Shown one piece after another: positions 11,200 through 22,366 of a stretch of 59,141 nt of DNA. Location: the NCBI GenBank assembly GCA_011319805.1, contig SJRY01000105.1, positions 17,501 to 76,641 on the forward strand. Direction: 5' to 3'. This DNA comes from Macrocybe gigantea (Eukaryota > Basidiomycota > Agaricomycetes > Agaricales > Callistosporiaceae). The position numbers and the translations under genes are program-made. The notes beneath the pieces are model-generated. The model ran no database searches. It worked only from the letters and a program-made list of their open reading frames with translations, and was not told the origin of the DNA. How positions within the stretch are numbered: the stretch's first letter is position 1; every line of letters starts with the position of its first letter.

Positions 11200-11268
11200 A
11201 GTAGGACTTGAACTCAAGGCCTCCCATAACTATTCTATCAAGAGCATCTTAGATGCCATAGATCATGT
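11200..11268 (-). repeat. Possible tRNA-derived (SINE-like) fragment
   Basis: The minus strand has a B-box-like GAGTTCAAGTCC preceded about 45 nt upstream by TGGCATCTAAGATGC, which resembles an A box/D arm. The T stem pairs poorly (mismatches and one wobble). It is at best a decayed tRNA-derived repeat. Confidence 0.3.
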
Positions 11269-11460
11269 CACTATCATAGCACCAAAAATTCATGGCCTTA
11301 TAGATGCCATTGATTTCCAGTGCCATGGCAGTCACATGGTCCACGTTATCTGCAAGGCCATGGAGCATCAGAAATCCAAGGCCTCATAGATGCCATGGAT
11401 CACATGACTGCTATGGCATCTGAAATCAATAGCGTCTATGAGGCTACAGATTCAAGCATG
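11249..11460. repeat. Short imperfect repeats around TAGATGCCAT
   Basis: Three direct copies of TAGATGCCAT(A/T/G)GAT occur at about 11250, 11295 and 11387, each followed by a related CATG/TATGGCA segment, and an inverted version follows near 11420. Origin unknown; it is non-coding. Confidence 0.5.
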
Positions 11461-11654
11461 CTATCCAAGTCATCAAGTCAAATCACAGGCATCTAAGATG
11501 GCCACCAAAATGCATGAGCAAATGTAAGTCAAGGTAATAAAAAGTAAGCTAAGGTAAGGCAGAGTAAGAGAAAGTCATGGAGCCGATGTACTGCTAAAAA
11601 AGCTATCTAGCAGTCAAAGAAGCAGTCTATATTATTCTAGCAGTAGAAAGTACA

Positions 11655-11775
11655 TGTTCTAGCTCATCCTAGCCACTGAAAACACCCATCCTAGCTCACT
11701 CTAGCAGCCCAAAAGGCCCATCCTAGCTCATCCTAGCTACTGAAAAGGCCCATCCTAGCTCACCCTAGTGGCCAG
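11655..11775. repeat. Tandem repeat of about 32 bp built on CATCCTAGCTCA
   Basis: Four imperfect units of CCATCCTAGCTCAYCCTAG plus a variable CTGAAAAGGC-like spacer. There is no coding potential. Confidence 0.7.
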
Positions 11776-12046
11776 AATTTTCCACCCTAGTCAAGATAGC
11801 AGCTCTTAATAACCTAACCAACCATATGCCAAAGAATCAACGTTCAGAGGTCCCGTCTTCAGAGTTGAGGTGGAGATGCCACACATCGAAGTGAATGTTC
11901 TTGTCTGATGTTCTATTGCAGCTCATTGTAATGCCTGCTGTTCATCAGTTTATGCCATAAGTGTTGTGATGTTGTTACTTACTATTTGACTGATGGATCT
12001 CCTCTGCTAACTGCATCTTGGAAGCATTCAAGGCCTCAAGAACAAG

Positions 12047-12304
12047 CTATGAGATACTTCGCTCACTGATTTCTCTGATAACTGGTATGCCTGCCACACT
12101 TGCAATTGTTGTGATTGTGTTTTGGACTTGACTAACTTTTAACCCATGATTGCAAACTAGGTCTGCGATCAGGATACGTGTAGAGTCAGGTATTACACCT
12201 TTCTGCTTCAGCTCCAAGGCACCACAGGAGCCATGTTCAGTGATGAGGAAAGCTGTGGTGGACTCTGCAGCCTTTTCAAATCCATCATCTTTGGGGTTTT
12301 CCAT
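12047..12304 (-). pseudogene. Unrecognised ORF fragment beside element E
   Basis: The 85-codon frame has protein-like content (RILIADLVCNHGLKVSQVQN, GIPVIREISERSIS) but no homologous part in the Gy2 element C. Gy2 homology begins at about 12294 and takes over its first residues, so the frame is a junction product. The LVCNHGL...SERSIS part may be the end of an older gene. I cannot assign it. Confidence 0.3.
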
Positions 12305-15300
12305 TCAGACAATCCACTGACACTCTTCAGGGCATCGATCAAATGTGATCTTTTCTATTTTCCAATCAATTTGAAGGTTGTGATGCTTAACCCATTTGTA
12401 ACTGATGAAAATCTGACCCTTTCTGAGTTCAGTGACTGAGAAGACCATTCACTCAATGTGATCCTAGACTCAGACTTTCAATTCAATGTATTCTCATATA
12501 TTGCCTGCTATGTTATGGGTTCTGTCTGTATTATGGACCAGATTAGAAATAGGATATCACTTTGTGTTGATTTTCTTTTCTTTTATAAATTTCCAATCTA
12601 TGCAGGATTCAGTATATCCCATGTCAAGCAAGGCTTTTATGCTGTATGTCCATTTAGTGTCCAAGGTTATAATTATCAAGGGTACATCCATCTGGTTTCC
12701 ATTTCCTCCTCTGATAAATCGTGGTTTTTGTCTGAGGTCAAGCAATATGTGGAATGCATTGTGATCATTCATCTGATTGATCTTATGGAGTCTTTCCAGA
12801 GAGATGTCCTTCTGTTGCAATTGGTCTGTCCATGCCTTAAGGATTGAGTACACTTTGGACTCATCCTGCCAATAAATCTGTTGACCTACCCAGGGTAGGG
12901 TGTATCCATTTATGAGACTGAACTCTCATGCACCTTCTTGTTTGAAATATTCTTTGAGATCAGGAATGTTTCTCATATTAATATTCAATGATACATAGTC
13001 AGCCAGCAAAGCAGTGCTTCTTCCCAGCTCTAGCAAAAACCCTGTTTAAGCTCTTCAATGTGGGCAGTGATAGGTTCATCCTGCATTTCTACATTCCATA
13101 TGACATATTTTAATTGGAGGTTTATCAGACAGTTATATCCAATGTGTTCTTTCTGTCTACACTGGAAGCAGTGGCCTTCATGTCTCATCCAGTCAATGTC
13201 CATGGCATTGGGTCAGGCTGTCCTTGAGTATTACCAGTGGCTAGTGCCAGAGTTTGCTCCTTAGGTGCTGTCACTCCCTGAGCTGATTTCTGGTTTGGCT
13301 TCAGGGCAGATCACTCTCTAATGCCAAATTCCTTCTGGGCCTGGCAATATTGTCAGTCCAGTTCTATTGTATGCTTATACTACTAGTCAATATCCTCCTT
13401 GCAAACACCTCCTAGTTCGATGATACATTGTCTGAGTGCCTGGTCGAGTCCATGTTTGAAAATATCAATGAGGGCAATGTCATTGTATTCTGTCAAGGGA
13501 GCTCAGCTCCAGAATTCAACAATATAGTTCTTAACTGGTTGTCGATGCTGTGACAGTTCCTTTATTTGAATAATTGCATCATTCCAGGTCTCTATAGTCA
13601 TAAAGAACTCTCTGACTTCTGCTTTAAAGTTCTCCTAGTCCTTGAATAGTAGTAGGTGTCCAAGCAGGTCCATCAAGACTTCTGGAGTGTTAGCCATTGC
13701 CAGCATAATGATGCGGCCATATTCCCAGTCATTGTAGGCAGAGTGGTTTCTGAACTCCAGTCTACAACTGTTTAATTCCATTTTGAACTCCAGCCACTCT
13801 TGTAACTTAGAGTCTGCCCAATTCTGTGCACATTCAGCCTTGCCTCCCATGATCTCTTGCAACACATAAGTAATCATGTCCCACTTGTTGGTAATTTCTT
13901 CCTTATCAAAGTAGACTTCCATCTATCAAAGCCAACTTCCAATTAAACTAGAATCCCCTTTATATGGATCTGGCAGTTCCAATTTTATTCTTTTGGACTT
14001 CTTGCCCAAATCTAGTTCTTCTTTGATTGCATTGACCAAAGTCTGTATAGCTTGTTGTACTTATTTGATCTGCTGTAGGTTGTTTCAGAGAGTGCCCCAG
14101 GCCAGAGCAAGAGGGTTTGCAGCAAAAAGAGTGGTGAGGATGAGGGTGATGAAAGTGAATAAGGTGGTGATGAGCTCTATTATGGTATCACTTGGGAGTT
14201 TCTCAGTGAGGTCATTGGCATATGGGGAGTTGGAGGTAGAAGCAGAGTTCAGAGGGGTCTTTGTCCCAAGTAAAGTTAGGGCCAAGGTATCAAGAGGGTA
14301 GGTTTGGGTAGTAGCTGGTCTAATATTTGTATTCAACCTCAACTACATGGTTTTGGAGATGGAGGTTCTTTAGAACAAGGGTGTAGTTGATATATTGTCA
14401 GTAGAGAGGGTTGTGGCAGATCTTTGTGCAGAAAGAGGAGAGGTTGGAAACTGGGTGATTATGTCCAATAGAAGAGTCAATTAGTACCATGCAGGCAGCA
14501 TGCAACTGTCGACTCCTGCTTTGGTTTATCTGAGAAAAGGAAGGGTGCCTGTTAAACTGCAGAAGGGTCAGCTCAAATCTCTGTAGTTATAGGGATGCTC
14601 TAAACAGCAGTCAAGAACGGTTTTATTGTTAGGGATCCCAGTGGTCTGGCAATCTCTTTCTTATTTCAGGTCAATGATACATTTCCAATAATGATCTTCA
14701 ATGGGCATGTTTGAGAAGGATTGATGAGTGGGGACTATCCACATATCCAAGTCCTTTGGTCTCTCTTGCTTAGGTACATCCAGGATTAACAAACTACCTA
14801 GTCAAATGCATGGTAGGGCTCTCTGAAGATCACCCTAGCACAGCCTTTAGATATTTAATTCAGATGGGGTCAGATTCAACATTACCTCTAGTCCTCTCAC
14901 ATATTCAAGTGCAATGAACAAGGACCTCAGACAGAGACCAGAATATGGAGTTGGCATAAGGTAGGGAATAGGATTGAAAGTAGAAATATTAGTAACTGAA
15001 GGTCAAAGAGGTGGGATGATGCAGCAGATTCCTATGGTCACACAGCACTTGGGGCTATTAGGCAATGAAGGAAGGGCTTCAGTAGAGAGTAGCAGGTGTG
15101 AGGTGCATAGTGATAGCTTTGAGCTTTTGCTACACAAAACCCAAAACTGTATGCAAGTCACTCAATCTTCCAAAGAGAGTAGGAGGCAGTGAGAAGGATG
15201 CTAGTATTTAGCCAGCTTGAAGCTGGGTTCTATCATACAAATTCTACATATTTATATATTATTACATTTTATATTGCACACTATTCTCATGCTATGAAAA

Positions 15301-15516
15301 CCCTCAACCCTAAGTTGTATGAGTCAGGATTGACTGTGCTCCTTGTAATATCCTCCAGGTGCTGCACTGTAAACCTATGCCCTGGTGAATACTGATGCAT
15401 CATCATTATAGGGTTATTTCAGAGTCTCACATCATGTCTTGTGTTATGTGTTCATCATGTGGTTGGTGTGTCACATATCTGTTGTTAAGATAACAATTGG
15501 CTTTGAAATTGTAATA
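12294..15516 (-). mobile_element. Element E: decayed Gy2 relic (5' LTR, gag, protease)
   Basis: From 12294 to about 14160 the minus strand follows element C (21951-24200) almost base for base, with CpG sites converted. The gag frame 13635-13922 (MEVYFDKEEITNKWDMITYV) and the protease region (YSIKALLDMGYTESCIDWKF at 12557-12853) are recognisable. It continues through the leader to a 5' LTR at 15128-15516. RT, RNase H, integrase and the 3' LTR are missing, so it was truncated at the protease/RT boundary. Confidence 0.85.
15128..15516 (-). repeat. Gy2 5' LTR of element E
   Basis: It aligns with the element C LTR (18089-18504), from TGCTACACAAAAC to GAAATTGTAATA; the final C of GTAACA has become T. 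The TATA region (TTATATATTATT) and the CAGCTTGAAGCTGG start-site block are retained. Confidence 0.8.
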
Positions 15517-15833
15517 GCAATATCAATTAAATATCAAGAGAATTGCTGGAACTCATCAGAAATTGCAATGAGACTATGACAATTTCAATATTTTGGCTGT
15601 TTATTTCAAGAATGCTATGTGGGTTTGTGCAGCTTGGAGAATGTTACCAGACATAGCTAGTATTTGTATAAATAGAGTTTATACTAATAAGTTTTATTTT
15701 TTTAATTTTTAAACTGATCTATTTTGCTTATTGATATAATACTTTACTAGTCAAGATTTCAGAAGAATCTCCTATATCTGTGGAATACCAGCCAACTTCA
15801 ATATATGACAAGTTGATTGAAAGACCAGATATA

Positions 15834-17273
15834 CAGTGACTCAAAAAACTATTTCAATATTTGGTCAATTTGACTTATATATTAAATAACAAATGGACTA
15901 AAAGAGACAGAATTCTGAGAATATTATATGATATACCCCTACTTTCTAGCTTTCAATCAAGGTATGTATTGTATGATTTGGTCTAATGGTTCCCAATATA
16001 TGGACAATTTAATCAGTTGATACTATTAAAATGGTTTTTTTACTATTGAAATGTTAAAACAAACTCACTGTTTTTGCATGAATTGTTGGGCTCTATTTGT
16101 CTTATCATGTGATGTATGTTCATTTTATTTTGAATGAGAACAAACAAGATCCAACAACCCCTTCAACCAGACCATTATCATGAAAGACACCACTACTGCT
16201 CAGATTAACCAAGTCCTCTCTCTTCTTGATTCTGGCCATTCTGGTTATCAAATCTCTATCAAAACCAGATTATCCACTTCCACTATCTCTAGAATTCACT
16301 CTAAACACTCTTTCAACCTTCCTAAATCCTCTGAAGGCCACTCTTCCAAGCTTTCTGAAAACAACATTTGCTATACTACTTGATTAATTAGCACTAGACA
16401 AGCTGAAAATGCAGTCCAAGTGGCTAAATCACTTTAAAAGGTCACCAACCAGTCTTTCTCTGCTCAAACAGTTTGAAATAAGTTGAAGAGTATGGGAATA
16501 AAGGCTGTGGTAAAGAAAAAAAGGCTCGCTTAGATCAGAAGCATTGGAGAGAAAGGCTAGACTTTGCTATTGCATACAAAAACTGGACTGTAGAGGATTG
16601 TATAATGTGGAAAGGGATGGGATATGAATGCAGAATTGATGAAATGATGGATGGGGAGCTTTATACTCAGATTTTAAAGAATGAACTCCAATGAAGTCTG
16701 GAGTATCAGAGTAAGGAGGTGGCTAATATTATTTTTCAACAGGATAATGACCTCAAACAGAAGTCTAAGAAGGCCACTAAATGGCTTGAAGATTATAAGT
16801 ATATTATTATACTTTGGCCAGCCTAATGCCCTGATCTAAACTCTATGAAACACCTTTGAAACCATCTCAAAAGGAAGCTGGCAGAGTATATGAGACTCCA
16901 CCAGGTGGAATTCTAGAATTATAGAAGAGAGCAGAGGCAGAGTGGAATAAAATAGGAAAGAAAGTATGTTAGAATCTCATAAAAAGTATGTTTAGAAGGA
17001 TGGAGGCTGTTATCAAGGCAAAGTGAAGCTATACCAAGTACTAATTCATATATATCTTGTAAGCAAAAAAAACCATTTCAATAGTATTAACTAATTAAAT
17101 TGTCCATATATTGGGAACTATTAAACCAAATCATATAATATATATCTCAATCGAAAGCTAAAAAGCAGGGATACATCATATAATATTCTCAGAATCCTAT
17201 ATATTTTAGTCTATTTGTTGTTTAATATATAAGTCAAATTGACCAAATATTGAAATAGTTTTTTGAATTACTA
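15834..17273 (+). mobile_element. Decayed Tc1-like transposon with long terminal inverted repeats
   Basis: The left end (CAGTGACTCAAAAAAC...) and right end (...GTTTTTTGAATTACTA) are inverted repeats extending about 215 bp inward, to about 16050 and 17065. TA dinucleotides flank both ends (15832-15833 and 17274-17275), as expected for Tc1/mariner insertion. At 1440 bp it is a little short and has internal loss. Confidence 0.85.
16180..16980 (+). pseudogene. Tc1-like transposase relic
   Basis: The first 67 codons (16180-16383) hold a helix-turn-helix: IKTRLSTSTISRIHSKHSFN. After that only fragments remain in shifting frames. The last catalytic part is visible near 16735-16870 as QQDNDLKQKSKKATKWLEDY, WPA and CPDLNSMKHLWNHLK, matching the QQDN...(D/N)...E region of Tc1 transposases; the usual Glu position reads Lys (MKHLW). 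Several stops and a missing central part make it non-functional. Confidence 0.75.
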
Positions 17274-17275
17274 TA

Positions 17276-18088
17276 TTTCTATTTTCCCTTTGGTTTTATT
17301 CTTTTTCCTTCTTTAGACTTGGACTGATTATTTGATCTTTAGAAAATTAAAACTATATCTTATATGGTTTTAATTTATCATTTGGAGTATATTCCTCAGC
17401 ATCATTGGCAAATAATTTTATCAGCTACTGGCAAGATTCAAAATCTTTATCTGGCCAGATCTTTTTCTCCAATACTATAGAATGATTTCAAGATTGAGTA
17501 CTTATCCACAGCCTATCAATTTCAATTCAATAAGGCTGCAGATGAGTCATTCTCTTGGATTCAGTCTATAGCTATGCTAGAATTTCAAGTTCTAATAATT
17601 ATCAAAGGCACTGAGCTGTCTTTGCCTTTAGTTCTTATCAAAGGAAATGCTATAACTCATAATCAATCAAAAAGAATGCATCAGTGACTGATTAAAAGTA
17701 GAGAAAGATATGTGTTTGATTTTAAATAGAGAAAGATATATGTTTGATTTTAAATAGAGTAAGATATATATTTGATTTTAAATCTCTTTTTCAAAAGCTT
17801 TAATTGATACATTAGAGAATGAAGGTAAACATTTGAAAAGGACTTATGAAAATGGTTCTGAAGTAAATGACTTAAAGATTAGCTCTGGATCTGATTCTGA
17901 AGTTCAGCCTAGGTATAATCCAGATTATATTTTCTAGCATTGATTCTGTTCTGATTTTTGGTCATTTTTTTAATAGAAGAAGACAAAGGATTAAAGAAGA
18001 AGAAGAGGAGGGTTTGAAAGAAAATAACAGTCTAGTTACAACTCAAAAAATATCCACCTTTCAAGGTTAGAATTTTAAATATCCAGTT
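17276..18088. repeat. AT-rich spacer with a 28-bp tandem repeat at 17700-17783
   Basis: Three near-identical 28-bp units (AGAGAAAGATATRTGTTTGA plus TTTTAAAT) lie at 17700-17727, 17728-17755 and 17756-17783. The rest is AT-rich without a credible gene. Confidence 0.7.
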
Positions 18089-18504
18089 TGCTACGCAAAA
18101 CTATCTCTGCATGCAAGTCACTCTAACTAACTTAAGAGGAGAGGCGGGGATTAAGAATGCTATTACTAGCCAGCTCGAAGCTGGATTCTACTATATACAA
18201 TTTAGGTATTTATATATTATAACTACTGAGCATGAACCATGACTATGCTATTCTCATGTTACATGAAACCCTCAACCCTTGTCTGTATGAGTAAGGATTT
18301 GGCTGCACTCCACATGTTGTCCTGCAAGTACTGCGTAATAACCCTTCGCTCTGACTAGCACTGATGCATTGTTGTTGTAGGGTTTCCTCGAGTTGTTACA
18401 TTGTGTCTTGTTTGTTGCATCACAGTTTCTGTTACATGTTTGTCATGTGGTTCTTGAGTCATGTGCCCATCATCAAGATAATGATTAATCCTGAAATTGT
18501 AACA
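18089..18504 (-). repeat. Gy2 3' LTR of element C
   Basis: Bounded as TGCTACGC...ATTGTAACA by comparison with 24856-25252 and 15128-15516. It is 416 bp and followed by the polypurine tract at 18505-18518 (minus strand TAAGAGGGGGGTAA). Confidence 0.85.
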
Positions 18505-18518
18505 TTACCCCCCTCTTA
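18505..18518 (-). promoter_or_regulatory. Polypurine tract of element C
   Basis: The minus strand TAAGAGGGGGGTAA lies directly before the 3' LTR. Confidence 0.7.
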
Positions 18519-18562
18519 GGGATTGCGTCCTCGCAATCATGTTCTCTTTCCTCATCATCCTT

Positions 18563-19042
18563 CTAGTTCTGCTCGCGCTTGTCCTCACCTATGATTTTCT
18601 GATCCTGATGCTGCTGCCATGCCTGCCAGGCCACGTCCAAGTGGTCTTTGACTTCTTTCAGGTCCGCCATCCAGCCAGTAAGGGTCCTGTTCTTTGGGAG
18701 CATCTTCATTTGCTGATCGCATGGGTAGACCCAGACTTCATTAGCCGTGTGGTCAAAGAGGACCTTCAGTGATTGGGATTGATGGAAGCGGGTGCATATT
18801 ACTTTCTTCAGTGCAGGTCGGGGTGGCAACTGACACTGTCCTTTCTGTAGGGATGGTGCCTCAGGGTTCTTGCAATGAAATTTCACAACCGCATTCAGCA
18901 CATCTTCGTTAATGTTTTTGGCAGGTTCCCAAGTAGTGTCTTCAAGGGGGTACCCTTTCCAATGTACTCTATACTGTAATTTTCCTCTTTTCCATCGGGA
19001 GTTTATTATAGCTTCTACTTTATATTGTTTCTCTCCTTCCAC
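18563..19042 (-). pseudogene. Chromodomain end of Gy2 pol
   Basis: The 159-codon frame opens with KVEAIINSRWKRGKLQYRVH and WKGYPLEDTTWEPAKNI, a canonical chromodomain (three-stranded sheet with aromatic residues Y/W/W), followed by a basic C-terminal tail. Its first residues are separated from the integrase GPY/F part (19130-19396) by about 90 bp in which the frame is lost. Confidence 0.85.
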
Positions 19043-19129
19043 GACAATGGGAGGAGGTCATTTAAGAATCGTTACCGCTTTCTGTCACGGAAATGCTGGT
19101 ACCGTGTATGGGGTGAGTTCGGACTCATT

Positions 19130-20323
19130 TCAGATGGGATGAATTCTCCAGTGCTCCAGTAATTCGAGTTCATATGCTGACTCTCCAATTCGCCATTTGA
19201 CTTTGAACGGACCGAACCATTTGTCATTTAGTTTATCAGTCAGCTGGTCAGTTGTGATATTTGTTCCTTCCAGCCAGACCTGGTCGCCCTCATGGTATTC
19301 TCGGGCAGGCCTCTGTTTCTGGTCATATGTCTGTTTCATTGTCTCTGCGGCTTTCAACAGAGAGGTCTCAGCCTTGGTCTGGATTTCCTTCATCATTTCA
19401 GCGAACTCCTCAGCAGTTTATAACTTAGCGTTATGCTTCGGAGGTTCTTTTCCAGTATATGGATGTTGCCTGTTGTTCAAGTAAAATGGGGAATATCCAG
19501 TCACCGAGTGAATTCGGTTGTTATAGGAGAATTCAGCCATTGGTAGCCAATCTGCCCAGTCAGTTTGCCGATGATTCACGAAGAGTTTCAGGTATTGCTC
19601 AAGTTCCTGATTGACTCGTTCCATTTGTCCGTCGGTCTGTGGATGGTACAGCATCGAAGGGGCTCCTTTAATTCCCAAAAGTGCATAAAGGTCAGTCATG
19701 AATGCAGAGACGAACTGTCCTCCTCTGTCACTGATGACTTTCTTCGGGAGTCTATAACTCGAGAATATGGTGTTGTGTAGGTTGCAAGCAACTCCTTTTG
19801 CCGTGATTTCCATATTGACTGGTATGAATTTGGCTCCTTTTGTGAACTGATCTACCATCACCATTACACCATTAAACTCTTGAGATTCAGGAAGTGGTCC
19901 GATGAGATCTACAGATATGATTTCCCATGGTTCCTTTGGTACTTCATTCGGATGAAGTGGAGCATGTTTCTGATCTCTGATGATCTTCATCCATTGGCAT
20001 TTGTCACATCCTTTGACATATGCCTTGATGTCTTTCATCATTTTGGGCCACCAGAAGTTACGTGTAATTAGCTTGTGCATCTTTGTCTGTCCTGAGTGTC
20101 CCGAGATCTGATCCGAATGATGGATTTTGATGATCTGTTCCCTTATCTTTTGGCTTTTGAGAACATAGTGCCGTTTTAACCATGTAACGATTCGGTTGTT
20201 TTCCTCCCAGCCATGTTCGCCTTCATCAAGACGTTTCTGGATCTCAGGCTCTCTTTGTTTCCAAGCCCTTTTGATCTGGTCCAGAATGTCCTGAAATTCT
20301 GGTGTCGGCGTGATCTTTGCCAT
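19130..20323 (-). pseudogene. Integrase of element C
   Basis: Frame 19418-20323 (301 codons) has the HHCC domain (HHSDQISGHSGQTKMH ... CDKCQWMK) and the complete DDE core (SVDLIGPLPESQEF, VISDRGGQFVSAF, then HPQTDGQMERVNQELEQYL). Frame 19130-19396 carries the GPY/F module (WFGPFKVKWRIGESAYELEL). The split at about 19400-19417 is one TAA stop (QTAE-TAA-VRR). The catalytic residues D, D and E all appear intact. Confidence 0.87.
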
Positions 20324-20398
20324 GAAAATCTGGCGAAAATTCTCTGGCTTTAGGAGTACGATGTTCTCATTATCGTTCTCCCCCTTCTCATGGTCTGG

Positions 20399-21133
20399 TC
20401 ATCTCGACAGACTGTCTGCCTTTGTCATTGATTTCCCAGGTTTGTGTTCCAGGACAAAGTCGTAGTCCTGAAGTTCTGAGATCCAGCGAGCTTGCCAGCG
20501 ATTCAGTTTTTGAGGTTTCTGGAAGTATTCGAGATTCTTATAGTCTGTCCAAATCTCGAATTTCTGTTTAGCGCTGCAGAGGTATTGGCGCCATTCTTCA
20601 AGTCCGGTCATAATCACGAGCATCTCTTTGTCATAGATCTCGTAATTCCATTCTGTCGGGTTCAATGACTTTGACATAAAAGCCACTGGTCTCCAGGTAC
20701 CGTTGGATTGTTCCTGTGAACGGACACCTCCGATTGCATAGTTCGAGGCATCGACTTCCATTCAGAACTTTCCATCATCTCGGGGCATTGAAATGATCAG
20801 TGCTGAGCTGATCCGATTCTTTAACCCATCGAATGCATCATCTTGGGCCTTCCCCCATGTCCAGTTGGCTTTTCCAGTTAGCTCCATTAAAGGTTTCATG
20901 ATCTTTGCAAATCCCTCAATGAAGTGTCGGTAGAAATTGCAAAAGCCTAGGAATTGTTGGACGTCCCTTTTACAGGTGGGTTTCGGCCATCCTTTGACAC
21001 CTTTGACCTTAATGGGGTCCATCTTAATGCCATTTTCCGAGACAATCATTCCAAGGTATTCTACTTCCAGCTGATGAAATGAGCATTTCTCAGGTTTCAG
21101 GTAAAGCTTATTGTTCTTTAGCTTTTCCAACAT
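20399..21133 (-). pseudogene. RNase H and RT thumb/connection of element C
   Basis: Frame 20399-20761 is the RNase H (MEVDASNYAIGGV, YEIYDKEMLVIMTGLEEWR, WTDYKNLEYF, ending KADSLSR). Frame 20762-21133 is the RT thumb/connection (CSFHQLEVEYLGMIVSENGI, QQFLGFCNFYRHFIEGFAK). They lie in the same frame, separated by one TGA at 20759-20761, where KF-stop-MEVDAS suggests an original CGA. Confidence 0.85.
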
Positions 21134-21145
21134 GCATTGAACGAG

Positions 21146-21700
21146 TCATCTGTATTCATTCAAATCTTTATTGAAGATAAGAATGTCATCCATATAGATA
21201 ACTATGTGTCCCTGATCGATTTTGTCTTTAAAGATCATGTTCATCATGGTTTGGAAGGTGGCCGGTGAATTCGTCAGTCTGAAGAACATAACCAGGGGTT
21301 CGAACATTCCCCGGTTTGTCCAGAATGCAGCTTTCCATTTGTTGCCTTCTTTCATATGGATGTTGTTGTATCCCCATCAGATGTCAAGTTTTGTAAAGAA
21401 CTTCGCTCCCTTCAGTTTGTCGATTAATTCCTGGATCAGGGGGAGCAGGTACTTATTCTTTATCATCATGTTGTTTAATTTCTGATAATCCTGTACAGGT
21501 CATAGGGATCCATCCTTCTTTTTTACGAAGAAGAAGGGTGAGGCCATTGGCAACTTCAATGGTCTGATTCGTCCGGTATTCAGATTTTCATCTAAAAAGG
21601 CATCCAACTGTTTCTGTTCATCTAGCATTAAGGGGTAGACCTTGCAATCCTGGAGTTTGGCTTCTGGAATGAGTTCGATTGCATGGTCCCAAGGTCGTCA
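21146..21700 (-). pseudogene. RT palm and fingers of element C
   Basis: Frame 21146-21355 holds RT motifs (WKAAFWTNRGMFEPLVMFF, SPATFQTMMN, catalytic IVIYMDDILIF). Upstream, to about 21700, the fingers region continues in broken frames with the [12 protein letters not shown] segment legible near 21500. YMDD is intact. Confidence 0.8.
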
Positions 21701-21952
21701 TGGTGGTAGTTCATTAAACGACTCTTTTCCGAACACTGAGTCCTTGAAACAGTGGTATTCATCTGGTACGATCTCTTCAAAGGTTTTAGCCTTTGTCGCT
21801 TTTGCTGTCACTTCGGCCAGTTTGGAAGCTGTCATTTGGAAAGCCCTCAGATGAAACTCTTGGTTCATGTCGATCATCAAGAGTTTCTCTCCATGTTCGA
21901 AGTCTACCTCATTTGTCTTGATAGAGGTGTCGTCATCTTCAGGGTTTCCTTT

Positions 21953-22339
21953 TCAGACAATCCACTGACACTCTTCAGGGCATCGATCAAATGTGATCTT
22001 CTCTGTCTTCCAATCGATCTGAGGGTTGTGATGTTTAACCCATTCATAACCGATGAAGGTCTGGCCCTTTCCGAGTTCAGTAACTGAGAAGATCATTCGC
22101 TCGACATGGTCCTGGACCCGGACTCTCAGTTCAACATATTCATGTATGTCACCTGCCATGTTACGGGTTCCATCTGCATTGTGGACCGGAATAGGAATTG
22201 GATATCTTTTTGTATTGATCTCCTTTTCTTTAACAAATTTCCGGTCTATGCAAGATCTGGTACATCCCATATCGAGCAGAGCCTTTATGCTATATGTCTG
22301 TCCAGTGTCCAGAGTCGTGATCATCAAAGGTACATCCAT
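21953..22339 (-). pseudogene. Aspartic protease of element C
   Basis: The 128-codon frame carries IKALLDMGCTRSCIDRKFVK, the place of the retropepsin LLDSGATxSFI motif, then a spacer and WVKHHNPQIDWKTEKITFDR. The motif reads DMG instead of DSG/DTG, which would be unusual for an active retropepsin. Element E reads LDMGYTESC at the same spot, so DMG predates the decay of both copies. Confidence 0.75.
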
Positions 22340-22366
22340 TTGGTTTCCATTGCCACCTCTGACAAA

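Noticed and set aside
11655..17783. CRISPR-like arrays from the tandem repeats at 11655-11775 and 17700-17783
   Set aside because: Few units, no unique spacers of constant length, and a fungal context.
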